A stretch of DNA of 26,815 bases, taken from assembly GCA_905212085.1 (NCBI GenBank), contig CAJMDF010000028.1, positions 1 to 26,815 of the forward strand, written 5' to 3'. Below the pieces are notes generated by a model that had not been told where the DNA came from, did not search any database, and saw only the letters and a list, made by a program, of their open reading frames with translations. Shown here piece after piece: positions 1 through 8,758 of this stretch. A program made the translations under genes and the position numbers. Position 1 is the stretch's first letter. Every line of letters begins with the position of its first letter. This stretch comes from an uncultured Clostridium sp. (GTDB lineage: Bacteria > Cyanobacteriota > Vampirovibrionia > Gastranaerophilales > Gastranaerophilaceae).

Positions 1-25
1 ATAATAAATAATATAAAATATGTAT

Positions 26-985
26 ATGAAAAAATATTCGATTGGAATAGATCTTGGCGGGACTAAAATACTTATAGCCCTTGTAGATAGAGATACAGGG
101 AAAGTTTTAGAACACGTTAAAAAGAAAACAAAAAAAGATAAAGGTCCCAAAAATATTATAAGAAAAATGCTTGATGGCATTGATGAACTTATTGAAAAAA
201 GCGGTAAAACACTTGATGAAATAAGTTCGATAGGAGTTGGAGCTGCAGGTCAAATTGACAGAAAAAACGGAATTATAATTGCCGCAGCTAATTTAGATTG
301 TTATGATCTTAATTTGAAAAAAATTTTAACAGAAAAATTTAATTTGCCTGTATACGTAGGTAACGATGTAGAGATTGCAACTATTGGCGAACAAAAATTC
401 GGAGCAGGGAAAGATTGCAAAGATTTTGTATGCGTATTTGTAGGAACAGGAGTTGGATCTGCAATAGTAAAAGATGGTAAAATTATTACAGGCGCGACCG
501 GTACTGCAGGAGAAATCGGACATATTATTGTAGATTTAAACGGAAGACAATGCTCTTGCGGAGCTCATGGATGTTTGGAAGCTTATGCTTCAAGATCTGC
601 TATAGAAAAAAGAATAGAAGGAGCCTTAAAAAAAGGAAGAAAATCTTGTATTTTGGATTATCTTGAAACAGGCAAATCTATTTCATCAAGTATGATTGAA
701 AAATCAATAGAAAGAGAAGATGAATTAGTCTTGCAATGTGTCACAGAAGCTTCTGAATATTTATCAGGAGGGATTGCAAGCATTATAAACTTTATAAATC
801 CTGAACTTATTATTTTAGGCGGAGGATTAATAGAAGCAGTAGACTATTTTTATCAAAAAACAATAAAAAAAGCTAAAGCAAAATCATTACCTGTACCTGC
901 AGAGAAAATTCAATTTAAAAAAGCTATGCTCGGGGACTATTCAGGAGTAATTGGAGCTGCTTTTTTAGAAGACAGGGGGTATTAA
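26..985 (+). CDS. glcK: ROK-family glucokinase
   Basis: Predicted to phosphorylate glucose, or a related sugar, with ATP in the cytoplasm at the entry to glycolysis. The N-terminus carries the phosphate-binding motif IGIDLGGTK. Near residues 170-190 is the ROK zinc site, a GHI histidine followed by CSCGAHGCLE. A late glycine-rich stretch (ELIILGGGL) is also typical. At about 319 residues it has normal ROK glucokinase length. An in-frame ATG lies two codons upstream at 20. I prefer 26 because no Shine-Dalgarno is visible and a TATAAA box at 12-17 ends 8 bases before this ATG, like other apparently leaderless genes here. Its stop is one base before the next ATG, so it heads an operon with a GT9 gene. 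ROK kinases for N-acetylmannosamine or fructose share these motifs, so the exact sugar is less certain than the family. Confidence 0.88.
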   Translation: MKKYSIGIDLGGTKILIALVDRDTGKVLEHVKKKTKKDKGPKNIIRKMLDGIDELIEKSGKTLDEISSIGVGAAGQIDRKNGIIIAAANLDCYDLNLKKILTEKFNLPVYVGNDVEIATIGEQKFGAGKDCKDFVCVFVGTGVGSAIVKDGKIITGATGTAGEIGHIIVDLNGRQCSCGAHGCLEAYASRSAIEKRIEGALKKGRKSCILDYLETGKSISSSMIEKSIEREDELVLQCVTEASEYLSGGIASIINFINPELIILGGGLIEAVDYFYQKTIKKAKAKSLPVPAEKIQFKKAMLGDYSGVIGAAFLEDRGY

Positions 986-986
986 A

Positions 987-2036
987 ATGACAAAAAAAAT
1001 TATGCTTGTCAGATTATCATCATTAGGAGATGTAATTTTTAATATTCCACTTGTAAATGTACTAAAAGATAACGGATATGAAGTAACTTGGCTTGTATCT
1101 GAAAAAGGGATTGACATTGTAAAAGATAATCCTGCCGTAAAAAATGCAATATTAATTCCTATAAAAAAATGGAAAAAAGACGGATTCTCAATAAAAAACT
1201 TTGTTGAATTTTTACAAATTTTAAAAAGAATTAGAGCCGAACATTTTGATATTGCAATCGATACGCAAATGATGTTCAAAAGTATGCTTTGGATGAGATT
1301 ATGCGGAGCAAAACGAAAAATTTGTTTAAAATACGGGAAAGAATTCTCATATTTAGGAGGAGATGAAAGAATTGAGCCGGCTCCTAATCCAAATTTTTCA
1401 ACACACGCAATATTTCAACATATGCAATATGCAAAATATCTAGGACTTAAAGGGACGGATCAAGTAAAATTTACACTCCCTCCAATTAGTGAAGAAACAA
1501 AAAACAAAGTAGATGAATTATTAAAAGACATAGATAAATCAAAACCAATGGTCGTAATTTGTCCTGCTACAACTTGGCGTTTAAAGCATTGGAATAAAGA
1601 TAATTGGAAACAAGTAGTAGAAGCAATAAAAGATAAATGTTCATTAGTATTCACTGGCACAGAAGGGGATAAAGATTTAATTTCATACATTGGCGGTGAC
1701 AATTTTATAAATCTTGCAGGCAAAACAGGAATTAAAGATTTAATCGGGATATTTTCAAGAGCAACCCTTGTTATGGCTCCGGATTCAGGCAGTGCACATG
1801 TTGCAAGAGCAACAGGAATACCTGCTGTAATATCAATATTTTGTTGTACCCCGCCTACTTCATACGGGCCTTTTGGAGATGACAAAAAATATTTTGCAAT
1901 AAACGGAAAATTAAAATGTCAACCTTGTCATACAAGAAAATGCCCTCTTCAAGGAAAAGATGCAGAACAATGCGTAAACTATCCAAAACCTGAAGAAATT
2001 ATAAATATTGTAAACAACATATTACAAAACTCTTAA
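987..2036 (+). CDS. Glycosyltransferase family 9 (ADP-heptose:LPS heptosyltransferase-like)
   Basis: A GT-B fold family 9 transferase of 349 residues, the usual length. In this family the enzyme adds ADP-activated heptose to the lipopolysaccharide inner core on the cytoplasmic side of the inner membrane. The start MLVRLSSLGDVIFNIPLV is the classic GT9 N-terminus. The C-terminal donor-site region has APDSGSAHVARATGIP and SYGPFG. A cysteine-rich tail (CQPCHTRKCPLQ) follows, as in many WaaC/WaaF-like proteins. A Shine-Dalgarno (AGGGGG) lies inside the end of the glucokinase gene, one base separates the two genes, and they are surely cotranscribed. The gene suggests an outer membrane with an LPS-like glycolipid. 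Whether it acts first or second in the core, or on another sugar, cannot be told from sequence. Confidence 0.85.
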   Translation: MTKKIMLVRLSSLGDVIFNIPLVNVLKDNGYEVTWLVSEKGIDIVKDNPAVKNAILIPIKKWKKDGFSIKNFVEFLQILKRIRAEHFDIAIDTQMMFKSMLWMRLCGAKRKICLKYGKEFSYLGGDERIEPAPNPNFSTHAIFQHMQYAKYLGLKGTDQVKFTLPPISEETKNKVDELLKDIDKSKPMVVICPATTWRLKHWNKDNWKQVVEAIKDKCSLVFTGTEGDKDLISYIGGDNFINLAGKTGIKDLIGIFSRATLVMAPDSGSAHVARATGIPAVISIFCCTPPTSYGPFGDDKKYFAINGKLKCQPCHTRKCPLQGKDAEQCVNYPKPEEIINIVNNILQNS

Positions 2037-2049
2037 CATAGTGTATAAT
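2021..2049 (+). promoter_or_regulatory. Predicted promoter of the GGDEF/HD gene (leaderless type)
   Basis: ATTACA at 2021-2026 (4 of 6 to the -35 consensus), a 17-base spacer, then a perfect TATAAT at 2044-2049. The ATG at 2056 starts 6 bases after the -10 box, so transcription would begin at the A of the start codon. The elements sit in the end of the GT9 gene and the short gap after it, which would give the downstream genes expression independent of glcK. Confidence 0.6.
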
Positions 2050-2055
2050 AAGGAT

Positions 2056-3951
2056 ATGAGTTTTTTCGATAATTTAAAAGATATATATAGGAAAGTCTCT
2101 GAAGTAGAAAGTGCCATTTATAACGGTAAAGAAGATTATCTTGAGATTTATGAACGAAATCTTCAACTTGAAAAAGAAATTGAAGAACGGACAAGAGAGC
2201 TAAATATTGCAAATAAAAGAATGCTCACACTCCAACATATTTGGGACATGATGAATGCATCAAGACCTTTGCAAAGCGTACTTGAAACAATTGTAAACAG
2301 TATACAAGGAGAATTAGGCTATCATCATTGCAATATAATAAAAAAATGTGAAGATGAAAAAGGCATTTATTTAACTGTTTTAGCACAATCAAATGATATC
2401 TCAATAAAAAGAGTAGATAAACTAATAAAAACACCTGTTCAAGCAAGAAAATTATTATATTGTGAAGACAGTGTATATGCAAATGCTGCAAATGCAAAAA
2501 AAATTATGCAAACAACAGATATTGGCGGCACTTTAAAGTCTGTAGCTCCGGATATTCCTGATGATATTATTAAAGAAATTGTCGAAGGTAGCCCTAGTAA
2601 ATCAATAATTACAGTTCCACTATATACAAGAAATTCCCACTACGGTTGGTTTAACGTATTTTCTTCAAGAAAAGAACTCACTCATAGCGAAACTGATTTT
2701 TTAACAATATTTGCACAACAAATAGAAATGGCTATTACAATAGCAGATTTGTTTGAAGAAGTGAAAGCTCAAGCTGTTACAGACGGACTTACAGGCCTTT
2801 ATAACAGAAGATATTTTGAAGAATACTTAAAAAAAGAAGTTACACGTGCGCTTCGTCAAAAACAAGCTTTTAGCATAATAGGTCTTGATTTAGACCACTT
2901 AAAAGAAATTAATGACAAATACGGTCACGCATATGGAGATTTGGCAATCAAAACAGTTGCAGAAGTCCTTAAACGAAATGCAAGATCTATTGATACTGCA
3001 GCACGTATGGGCGGTGAGGAATTCAACGTAATATTACCGGGAGTAGATTCACAAGGAGCAATGATTGCTGCTGAAAGAATAAGAAAAGCATTAGAAGAAG
3101 AACAACTCGATACAATAGGTCATATTACCGCAAGTATTGGAGTCGCAACTTTTTTAGAACATTCTGATAATATTGAAGAAATCTTGGAATTAACCGATCA
3201 AGCAATGTATCAATCTAAAAGAAACGGAAGAAATCAAGTCACACTCGCTAAACCTATATCAGAGACAAGCTGGCAGGAAGTTGCAATAAATACATTTATG
3301 GATATTCTGTCAAAACATAATATTCCGATTGATAAAAATGTATCTGAAGAACTTAAAAATAAATTACAGAAACCTAAAGATGAGGTTCATAAGGAAGCTT
3401 TATACACTGTTGCAGATATGCTTACACAAACATACAATCCTCTTCATCACACAGGTGTTATGAAATCAAAAGTATTGCTTGCTGTAAGTCTTGCAAAACG
3501 TTTTGATTTGCCAAAAGAGGAAATTGATAAATTAAGAATTGCTATGCTTTTATATGATATCGGAAACCTTATGCTGCCAACAGAATTATTGCAAAAAACA
3601 ACTCCGTTGACAGAAGAAGAAAGAAATCATATCAAAGAACACCCAATTATAGCAGCTAAAGAAATCTTGCAGCCTATAAGTTACATCCAAGATATTATTC
3701 CGATAATTGAACATCACCACGAAAATTGGGACGGAACAGGTTATCCTGCTCAAATTTCAAAAGAAGAAATCCCTATGACATCCCAAATTATATTAATTGT
3801 TGATGCTTATTTTGCATTGACAGAGCCAAGAACTTACAGAGCAGAACTAACTCCAAAACAAGCTGTTGAAATAATTAAACAAGATTCAGGTAAAAAATGG
3901 AATTCCGCTTTGGTACAAGAATTTATTTCACTTATTGACCACGATATATAA
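2056..3951 (+). CDS. GAF-GGDEF diguanylate cyclase with a degenerate HD-GYP domain
   Basis: A soluble cyclic-di-GMP signalling protein of 631 residues. Order: an N-terminal coiled coil (about 25-55), a GAF-like sensor (about 60-230), a GGDEF domain (about 240-395) and an HD-GYP-like domain (about 440-625). The cyclase looks active: it has GGEEF at 319-323, the metal/GTP segment DLDHLKEINDKYGH, and an inhibitory RxxD site (RSID) five residues before GGEEF. The HD-GYP domain keeps HHHENWDGTGYP, but the catalytic HD of the HDIGK motif reads YD (LLYDIGN) and the usual DALT aspartate is Phe (YFALT). Hydrolysis of c-di-GMP is therefore doubtful and the domain may only bind or sense. I chose ATG 2056 over GTG 2041 because a TATAAT box lies between them. 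The stop overlaps the thiL start (TAATG). Confidence 0.88.
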   Translation: MSFFDNLKDIYRKVSEVESAIYNGKEDYLEIYERNLQLEKEIEERTRELNIANKRMLTLQHIWDMMNASRPLQSVLETIVNSIQGELGYHHCNIIKKCEDEKGIYLTVLAQSNDISIKRVDKLIKTPVQARKLLYCEDSVYANAANAKKIMQTTDIGGTLKSVAPDIPDDIIKEIVEGSPSKSIITVPLYTRNSHYGWFNVFSSRKELTHSETDFLTIFAQQIEMAITIADLFEEVKAQAVTDGLTGLYNRRYFEEYLKKEVTRALRQKQAFSIIGLDLDHLKEINDKYGHAYGDLAIKTVAEVLKRNARSIDTAARMGGEEFNVILPGVDSQGAMIAAERIRKALEEEQLDTIGHITASIGVATFLEHSDNIEEILELTDQAMYQSKRNGRNQVTLAKPISETSWQEVAINTFMDILSKHNIPIDKNVSEELKNKLQKPKDEVHKEALYTVADMLTQTYNPLHHTGVMKSKVLLAVSLAKRFDLPKEEIDKLRIAMLLYDIGNLMLPTELLQKTTPLTEEERNHIKEHPIIAAKEILQPISYIQDIIPIIEHHHENWDGTGYPAQISKEEIPMTSQIILIVDAYFALTEPRTYRAELTPKQAVEIIKQDSGKKWNSALVQEFISLIDHDI

Positions 3952-4844
3952 TGAATGAAAAAGAATTAATCAAAATAATTAAAACAATATTAAACTCCAA
4001 ATACATAGGCGATGATTGCGCCTATCTTGAAGACTTAGGAATAGTAATTACCCAAGACAGCCTTGTAGAAGATATTCATTTTAAAATGGATCTAATCACC
4101 CCATACCAACTCGGTTACAAATCAGTTATGGTAAATATAAGTGACGTTTGTGCATCAGGTGCAGAACCTAAATATTTAACAATTTCTTTATCACTTCCGA
4201 ATTGTGTTGATGAAAACTTTGTAAAAGAATTTTATAAAGGAGCGAAAAACGCATCAGATGATGTCCAAATTGTAGGCGGAGATATTACAGGCAGCGACAA
4301 AATTTATATTTCAGTTACGGCAATCGGCTCTACTATAGGAAGAAAAATATCTTCACGCAAAAATGCAAAAATAGGACATAAAATAATAGTTTCAGGAGAA
4401 CATGGCTCAAGTGCTTACGGGTTAAAACTTTTATTAAACGGGAAAAATAAACCTGAAAAATTTATAAAAGCACATCTCATGCCTGTCGCTCAAAAAGATT
4501 TTTCCAAACAGATTTCAGAAAATATAACTTGTGATTATTCAATGATGGATACATCAGACGGACTAGCAGACGCATTAATACAAATTGCAAAAGCTAGTAA
4601 TGTAATTTTATCAATAGACACATCCAAAATTCCACATGACAAATCTGTTGACATTGATACCGTTTTATATGGAGGAGAGGACTATCAACTTGTAGCAACT
4701 GTTCCCGATGACATATTGAAAAACATAAATGATTATACGATAATAGGAGAGGTAAAAGAAAAAATTACTGATTCAGGTCTAATGATTGACCAAAGATTTT
4801 ACACAGATATAGACGAAAAATTATACAATCATTTTAAGGAGTAG
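3951..4844 (+). CDS. thiL: Thiamine-monophosphate kinase
   Basis: Phosphorylates thiamine monophosphate to the cofactor thiamine pyrophosphate using ATP, in the cytoplasm. The N-terminal IGDDCAYL and the segment TQDSLVEDIHF, followed by LGYKSVMVNISDVCASGA, are the conserved PurM/ThiL-type metal and substrate signatures. GGDITGSDK and MDTSDGLADAL follow in the expected order. The 297 residues are close to the usual ~310-330. Its ATG shares an A with the stop codon of the GGDEF gene, which implies translational coupling. It ends five bases before ispD. I see no TPP riboswitch motif ahead of it, as expected for a gene inside an operon. Confidence 0.92.
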   Translation: MNEKELIKIIKTILNSKYIGDDCAYLEDLGIVITQDSLVEDIHFKMDLITPYQLGYKSVMVNISDVCASGAEPKYLTISLSLPNCVDENFVKEFYKGAKNASDDVQIVGGDITGSDKIYISVTAIGSTIGRKISSRKNAKIGHKIIVSGEHGSSAYGLKLLLNGKNKPEKFIKAHLMPVAQKDFSKQISENITCDYSMMDTSDGLADALIQIAKASNVILSIDTSKIPHDKSVDIDTVLYGGEDYQLVATVPDDILKNINDYTIIGEVKEKITDSGLMIDQRFYTDIDEKLYNHFKE

Positions 4845-4849
4845 CAATA

Positions 4850-5509
4850 ATGAATTTCAAAGTTAACGCAATAATTCCTGCAGGAGGGACATCATCGCGT
4901 TTTGGGAACAAAAATAAACTCTTAGAAAAAATTTATGATAAAGAAGTAATCAGATATACAATAGAAGCCTTTGAAAAATCAGAAGTAGATGAAATTATAA
5001 TATGCGCAAATATTAATATTATTGAAGAATTAAAAGAAATATTTAAAAACAGTCAAAAAGTAAAAATTATTGAAGGCGGAGCAACAAGACAAGAATCTGT
5101 ATTCAATGGTATAAAAACAGCAGAATGTGATTATGTTCTAATCCATGACGGTGCAAGACCTATGATTTCAACAGACTTAATTAACAGCGCAATAGAGGAA
5201 GTAAAAACAAAAAAAGCCCTCACTGTGGCAACTAAAACAATTGATACAATAAAAGAGGTTATTGACGGAAAAATTATAAGAACAATTGACAGAGCTAAAC
5301 TATATAACACTCAAACCCCTCAAGCATTTGAATATAATTTAATAAAAAATGCACATATGAAATTATATGGTCAAAATTTTACAGATGATGCAGGAATGTT
5401 AGAAGAATTAGGTGAAACTGTATACATACTTAACGGTAGCTATAAAAATATAAAAATAACAACTCAAAATGATATTGATATTGCAAAAATTTATCTCGCG
5501 CAAGATTAA
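4850..5509 (+). CDS. ispD: 2-C-methyl-D-erythritol 4-phosphate cytidylyltransferase
   Basis: Third enzyme of the MEP isoprenoid pathway; couples CTP to MEP to make CDP-ME. The first 25 residues hold the nucleotide-binding signature AGGTSSRFGNKNKLL. TRQESV (79-84) and HDGARP (99-104) form the CTP/MEP site, followed by ATKTIDTIKEV and TQTPQAF. The length of 219 residues is typical of a monofunctional IspD without a fused IspF. A clear AAGGAG lies 9 bases before the ATG, within the end of thiL. It is the last gene of the glcK-ispD run, before a convergent hairpin. Use of the MEP rather than the mevalonate pathway fits a member of the cyanobacterial lineage but is not diagnostic. Confidence 0.93.
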   Translation: MNFKVNAIIPAGGTSSRFGNKNKLLEKIYDKEVIRYTIEAFEKSEVDEIIICANINIIEELKEIFKNSQKVKIIEGGATRQESVFNGIKTAECDYVLIHDGARPMISTDLINSAIEEVKTKKALTVATKTIDTIKEVIDGKIIRTIDRAKLYNTQTPQAFEYNLIKNAHMKLYGQNFTDDAGMLEELGETVYILNGSYKNIKITTQNDIDIAKIYLAQD

Positions 5510-5514
5510 AAAAA

Positions 5515-5534
5515 ATCCCCTTTTTTAAGGGGAT
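5515..5534 (-). terminator. Intrinsic terminator between convergent genes
   Basis: An 8-bp perfect stem (ATCCCCTT / AAGGGGAT) closes a TTTT loop. Read on the minus strand, the stem is followed by eight T residues, so it is a good terminator for the 5613-7079 gene. In the plus direction only a weak ATAAATTT tail follows, so it would stop ispD transcripts less efficiently. Confidence 0.75.
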
Positions 5535-5612
5535 AAATTTCACACTTTACCTACTAACTTTCTTCTACGATTTTCTTTCTACCAAATATGAGGAATCATT
5601 AATATAAACTTT

Positions 5613-7079
5613 TTATGCAGCAGCTCCTGCTTTTTCTTTTTTCAAATATTTAGCCGGTTCATAACCTGCTTTTTCAAGAGCTTTTGCTAATTCTAAATAA
5701 TCTTTGCCATAGTAATTTTTACCTTTAATTCTAATAACAAATTTATTATTTTCATATTGAACTTTATCAGAGATTTCAGCTTTATCATCGCCTAAAATTT
5801 CTCTCATATCATTTCTGAATTGATCTTTTTTCTGTGCAACTTTTTCTGCTTCTTTTTTCTCTGCTTCAGCTTTAGCTTTGTCAGCTTTTGCTTTTTTATC
5901 AGCTTTTGCTTTATCTGCTTTTTCTTCTTGTTTAGCTTCAGCTGATTCAGCAGCTGCTTTTACTTTTTCATAAAGAGCATTTACAGCTTTACAGATTTTA
6001 TCATCATCTCTTGTTGTAATTCCTAAAGTAAATATAGACCAATCACCGTGAGATGCAACCTTTGCAGCTGATACTTCTTTTGATACATCAATACCCAATT
6101 CATGAGCTTTGTCTTCAAGAGCCTCAATTAGTAACATTGCAATTTCTTCTTTTTCGCTGCCTTCGCAATCATTCATTAATGTACCGATTAAGCCGTAATC
6201 ATCATCTCCGCCTGAGTAGCTGCCTTGTCCTTTATAAGTTCTGTCCCAAGCTGCAAATAATTCTAATACATTGTCTTTATTAATTTCATCTGACAATATA
6301 TTTTTAATACCGTTTTCATCATTATCATAATTTGTGCCAAAACCTCTTACTGCTTTTTCAATTCTGTCACAAATTTTTTCCATTGAATAAGATAAATCTT
6401 TTTCTTTTTTATCCTTTTTAGATTCTGATTTTGTTTCATCTACTCCGTCAGCTTCATCTTTGTCTTCAGTTTCTTCTGTATCTTCTGTTGTTTCAGAAGT
6501 TTCAGATTCTTGAGTTTCTTTAATTTCTTTTATAATTTCTTGAGCAACTTCTGATGATCTTTTAGTTAATTCAATAACTTCACCTTGAATAGCTTCAGCA
6601 TCTTCAAGTGTAGGATGATTTTTAGCCATTTCAGTAACACGTTCTTTTAATACTTTAATGTCATCTAATACAGCTTGTAAACGTTGTTTTTGAGATTCAT
6701 CCAATTTATCAGACTTTAATACATTTGATATTTGAGCTTCAATTCCGTTAAGATTTGATAATAAAGCTGAGAATCTAACTTTTAAACCTAATGACAATCC
6801 CAAATTTGAAGCAGCTTGATTACCTGCAGCAAGCAAAGCAGGATCTGTCATCATACCTTGACCTAAATTTAAGCCAATTAACATTGGATTCCATTGGCTG
6901 ATATGATTTGGACTACCTAATCCTTGAGCTAATGCATAAGTTAAAGGAGAATAACCTGAAGGATAAATGTTATGTTGAATATTGCCACCAAAATTTGATA
7001 CCCAGTGACGGTTACCTAAAGACCAATACGCAGGTAAGTTTGGCATCATTAAATTGTAATTTGGTATTGCGTTAAACAT
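5613..7079 (-). CDS. Large acidic protein with coiled coil and one annexin-like repeat
   Basis: Unrecognised as a whole; 488 residues. Residues 1-100 are rich in Asn, Gly, Pro and aromatics with no signal peptide. About 105-185 is predicted coiled coil. Residues 186-225 form a very acidic Glu/Thr/Asp linker turning into Lys/Asp. At 231-322 is a single stretch resembling an annexin repeat: a helix, then AVRGFGTN...E...IKNIL, then NVLELFAAWD, then LIGTLMNDCEGS and a final helix, with a four-residue insertion after GTN. About 378-415 is an Ala/Lys/Glu-rich helix, and a small ordered domain with the KGKNYYGKDYLELAKALEKAG pattern closes the protein. An AAGGA precedes the ATG closely. It is monocistronic and ends facing ispD. 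Annexin similarity is from memory of the repeat pattern and is modest; no function is assigned. Confidence 0.72.
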   Translation of the reverse strand: MFNAIPNYNLMMPNLPAYWSLGNRHWVSNFGGNIQHNIYPSGYSPLTYALAQGLGSPNHISQWNPMLIGLNLGQGMMTDPALLAAGNQAASNLGLSLGLKVRFSALLSNLNGIEAQISNVLKSDKLDESQKQRLQAVLDDIKVLKERVTEMAKNHPTLEDAEAIQGEVIELTKRSSEVAQEIIKEIKETQESETSETTEDTEETEDKDEADGVDETKSESKKDKKEKDLSYSMEKICDRIEKAVRGFGTNYDNDENGIKNILSDEINKDNVLELFAAWDRTYKGQGSYSGGDDDYGLIGTLMNDCEGSEKEEIAMLLIEALEDKAHELGIDVSKEVSAAKVASHGDWSIFTLGITTRDDDKICKAVNALYEKVKAAAESAEAKQEEKADKAKADKKAKADKAKAEAEKKEAEKVAQKKDQFRNDMREILGDDKAEISDKVQYENNKFVIRIKGKNYYGKDYLELAKALEKAGYEPAKYLKKEKAGAAA

Positions 7080-7209
7080 CTTTCCTTATCCCCTGTGAAT
7101 TTTTAAATTCCCCGTATTTATATAAAGAATTTTTATTTACAAAAATTGCATGAATAAGTTTTTATATTTTTAATAAATCGTTAAAAAGGGTACAGATAAA
7201 GAGTTTTAG

Positions 7210-7863
7210 CTAATTTACATTACTTAATATTTCAATAATATCTTTTTTAGTTATACTTGAATTTATCTCTTTTACAGAAATTATTGAAGAGGTATCGACT
7301 TTTTCCTTAAATATTTTTTCCAACAATTCTCTATCATAGTCATAGAGAATTGAACCATGTTGCAGGATATAACCTTCTTTTCTGAATTGTGCAGAACCGA
7401 TTAATTTTCGATTTTGGTAACACAAATCAGCACCTGTAGAAACTAACATACAATAATCCATATGACCTTTAACTTTTTTAGTTCCACCAAAATCTAACTC
7501 AATATTTAATTTTTTAAATGCATCAATCAAAATCTTAGAAATTTCTTTATATGAATTTACAACATTTTCTCCGTTTTCTAAAAATGATGCAGGACAAATA
7601 TAACTGTAGGTAATTTCATTATCATGCAATAATGCGCGACCACCTGTAAGACGCCTTACATAATCAATATTATTTTGTTTCAGAAAATCCACATCTAAAA
7701 AGTCACTTTTTTGATTTCTCCCTAAAGAAACACAAGCGGGAGACCAACCATAGAGTCTGAATATCGGTTCTTTCAATTGATTTTTTATGGCATATTCAAG
7801 CAAATCAATGTCTATTTGCATATTTTCTTGACCATTTTTTACTTCATAAGGTATAAATTTCAT
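7210..7863 (-). CDS. lipM: Octanoyltransferase LipM-like (lipoate-protein ligase A family)
   Basis: Predicted to move octanoyl from acyl carrier protein to a lipoyl domain, the first step of lipoate synthesis, before LipA inserts sulfur. The fold is the biotin/lipoyl ligase type. FRLYGWSPACVSLG, the substrate loop RRLTGGRALLHDNEITYS, and GSAQFRKEGYILQHGSILYD resemble LipM of Bacillus as I remember it. A cysteine at residue 138 (DYCML) and a lysine at 153 (NRKLIGS) match the catalytic pair of LipM rather than a true ATP-using LplA. I start at ATG 7863, one base after the stop of the upstream gene, with AAGGA 11 bases before; an in-frame ATG at 7884 would overlap that gene. LplA ligase activity on free lipoate remains an alternative, but lipA in the same window favours the synthetic role. 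Confidence 0.82.
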   Translation of the reverse strand: MKFIPYEVKNGQENMQIDIDLLEYAIKNQLKEPIFRLYGWSPACVSLGRNQKSDFLDVDFLKQNNIDYVRRLTGGRALLHDNEITYSYICPASFLENGENVVNSYKEISKILIDAFKKLNIELDFGGTKKVKGHMDYCMLVSTGADLCYQNRKLIGSAQFRKEGYILQHGSILYDYDRELLEKIFKEKVDTSSIISVKEINSSITKKDIIEILSNVN

Positions 7864-7864
7864 T

Positions 7865-8758
7865 TTAAGATTTATCCTTATCACGTTTTTTCAAATCTTC
7901 TTCAAACTGAGCAAAGACTTCATTCCCGACAAATTGCTCCAGAGCTGCTCTTTTAGCATAAAAATCAGATCTTGCTTTCATTTGATTATCAAGAGCAGTT
8001 CTATAATATGCGTCCGTAATCAAAATAACTTCTTTAGGCATATTTTGAGAAAGCTCATAATTTCGTTTTCTATCGGCAGTAATTGTCTCTATCAATTTTA
8101 ATTTTTTACGAGCAGTCATATAGTTATAATAAAGATCTACTGTTTTTTGTTGCAAATCCTCAATTTTTCTGACAAGAATAATCATATCAGCATCTGTCAC
8201 TTTAGTATATTTATAGTTAAGTGCTTTAGTATCCTGCGACATTATCCCTAATACGTTACCGCCAATAATTGAACTTGTAGCTAAAATAGGACTTCCCATA
8301 CTTGCACCTACTAATGTAGACATACTTGCAATAGTTGAAAGAACTTTTTTTACTGATTTTTCATCTGGTTTATCTTCATCTGGATTTGCAAGCTTGTATA
8401 ATGCAAAGTTTATTGTATCACTTTGAGATGCAGCCCCTTGCCATAAAACTGATAAATCTCCAATCATATCCTCTTGATCAAGTTCTAAATCAGCTGCAAC
8501 TTCACGTGAAATCTGTTTAATACTTAAATCCGCAAACGTCAAATCGGTAGAATCAAATTGTTCTGCATCTTTTTTGACATATTCTTGATGAACTTTATCT
8601 TCTTTAGCTTTTGCTTCCATATATTCTTTTTCGGGATCTTCTGAAAGCCCAGTTCTATATGCAGGAGATTTTGGAACTTTTATGTCTTCATAAGAAATTG
8701 CAAAAGTCGGTAGCATCAAATTCAAAATAAAAGCAGTTATTAAAAATCTTTTCATCAT
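7865..8758 (-). CDS. Exported helical protein, paralogue of its upstream neighbour
   Basis: Function unknown; 297 residues. The N-terminus (MMKRFLITAFILNLMLPTFA) is a cleavable signal peptide, so the protein is exported. After a charged, disordered stretch (about 25-75) come a WQGAASQSDTINFALYKLANP segment, a glycine/serine-rich region (about 140-170) that could be a membrane hairpin, and two long helices (about 190-290). The second helix pair, with spaced Tyr, Ala and Leu, recalls the helical hairpin of TolC-type outer-membrane proteins, though no beta strands are evident. It aligns along its length with the 8755-9567 protein (for example WKGTVENNQVIGFALKKLATP), so the two are tandem duplicates. 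The ATGA overlap with the upstream stop implies coupled translation. Confidence 0.75.
   Translation of the reverse strand: MMKRFLITAFILNLMLPTFAISYEDIKVPKSPAYRTGLSEDPEKEYMEAKAKEDKVHQEYVKKDAEQFDSTDLTFADLSIKQISREVAADLELDQEDMIGDLSVLWQGAASQSDTINFALYKLANPDEDKPDEKSVKKVLSTIASMSTLVGASMGSPILATSSIIGGNVLGIMSQDTKALNYKYTKVTDADMIILVRKIEDLQQKTVDLYYNYMTARKKLKLIETITADRKRNYELSQNMPKEVILITDAYYRTALDNQMKARSDFYAKRAALEQFVGNEVFAQFEEDLKKRDKDKS

Noticed and set aside
2041..2055. GTG start for the GGDEF protein
   Set aside because: The TATAAT box lies between this codon and the ATG at 2056, and no Shine-Dalgarno precedes the GTG.
3900..3951. TPP riboswitch before thiL
   Set aside because: thiL starts one base inside the upstream stop codon, and no THI-box motif is visible near it.
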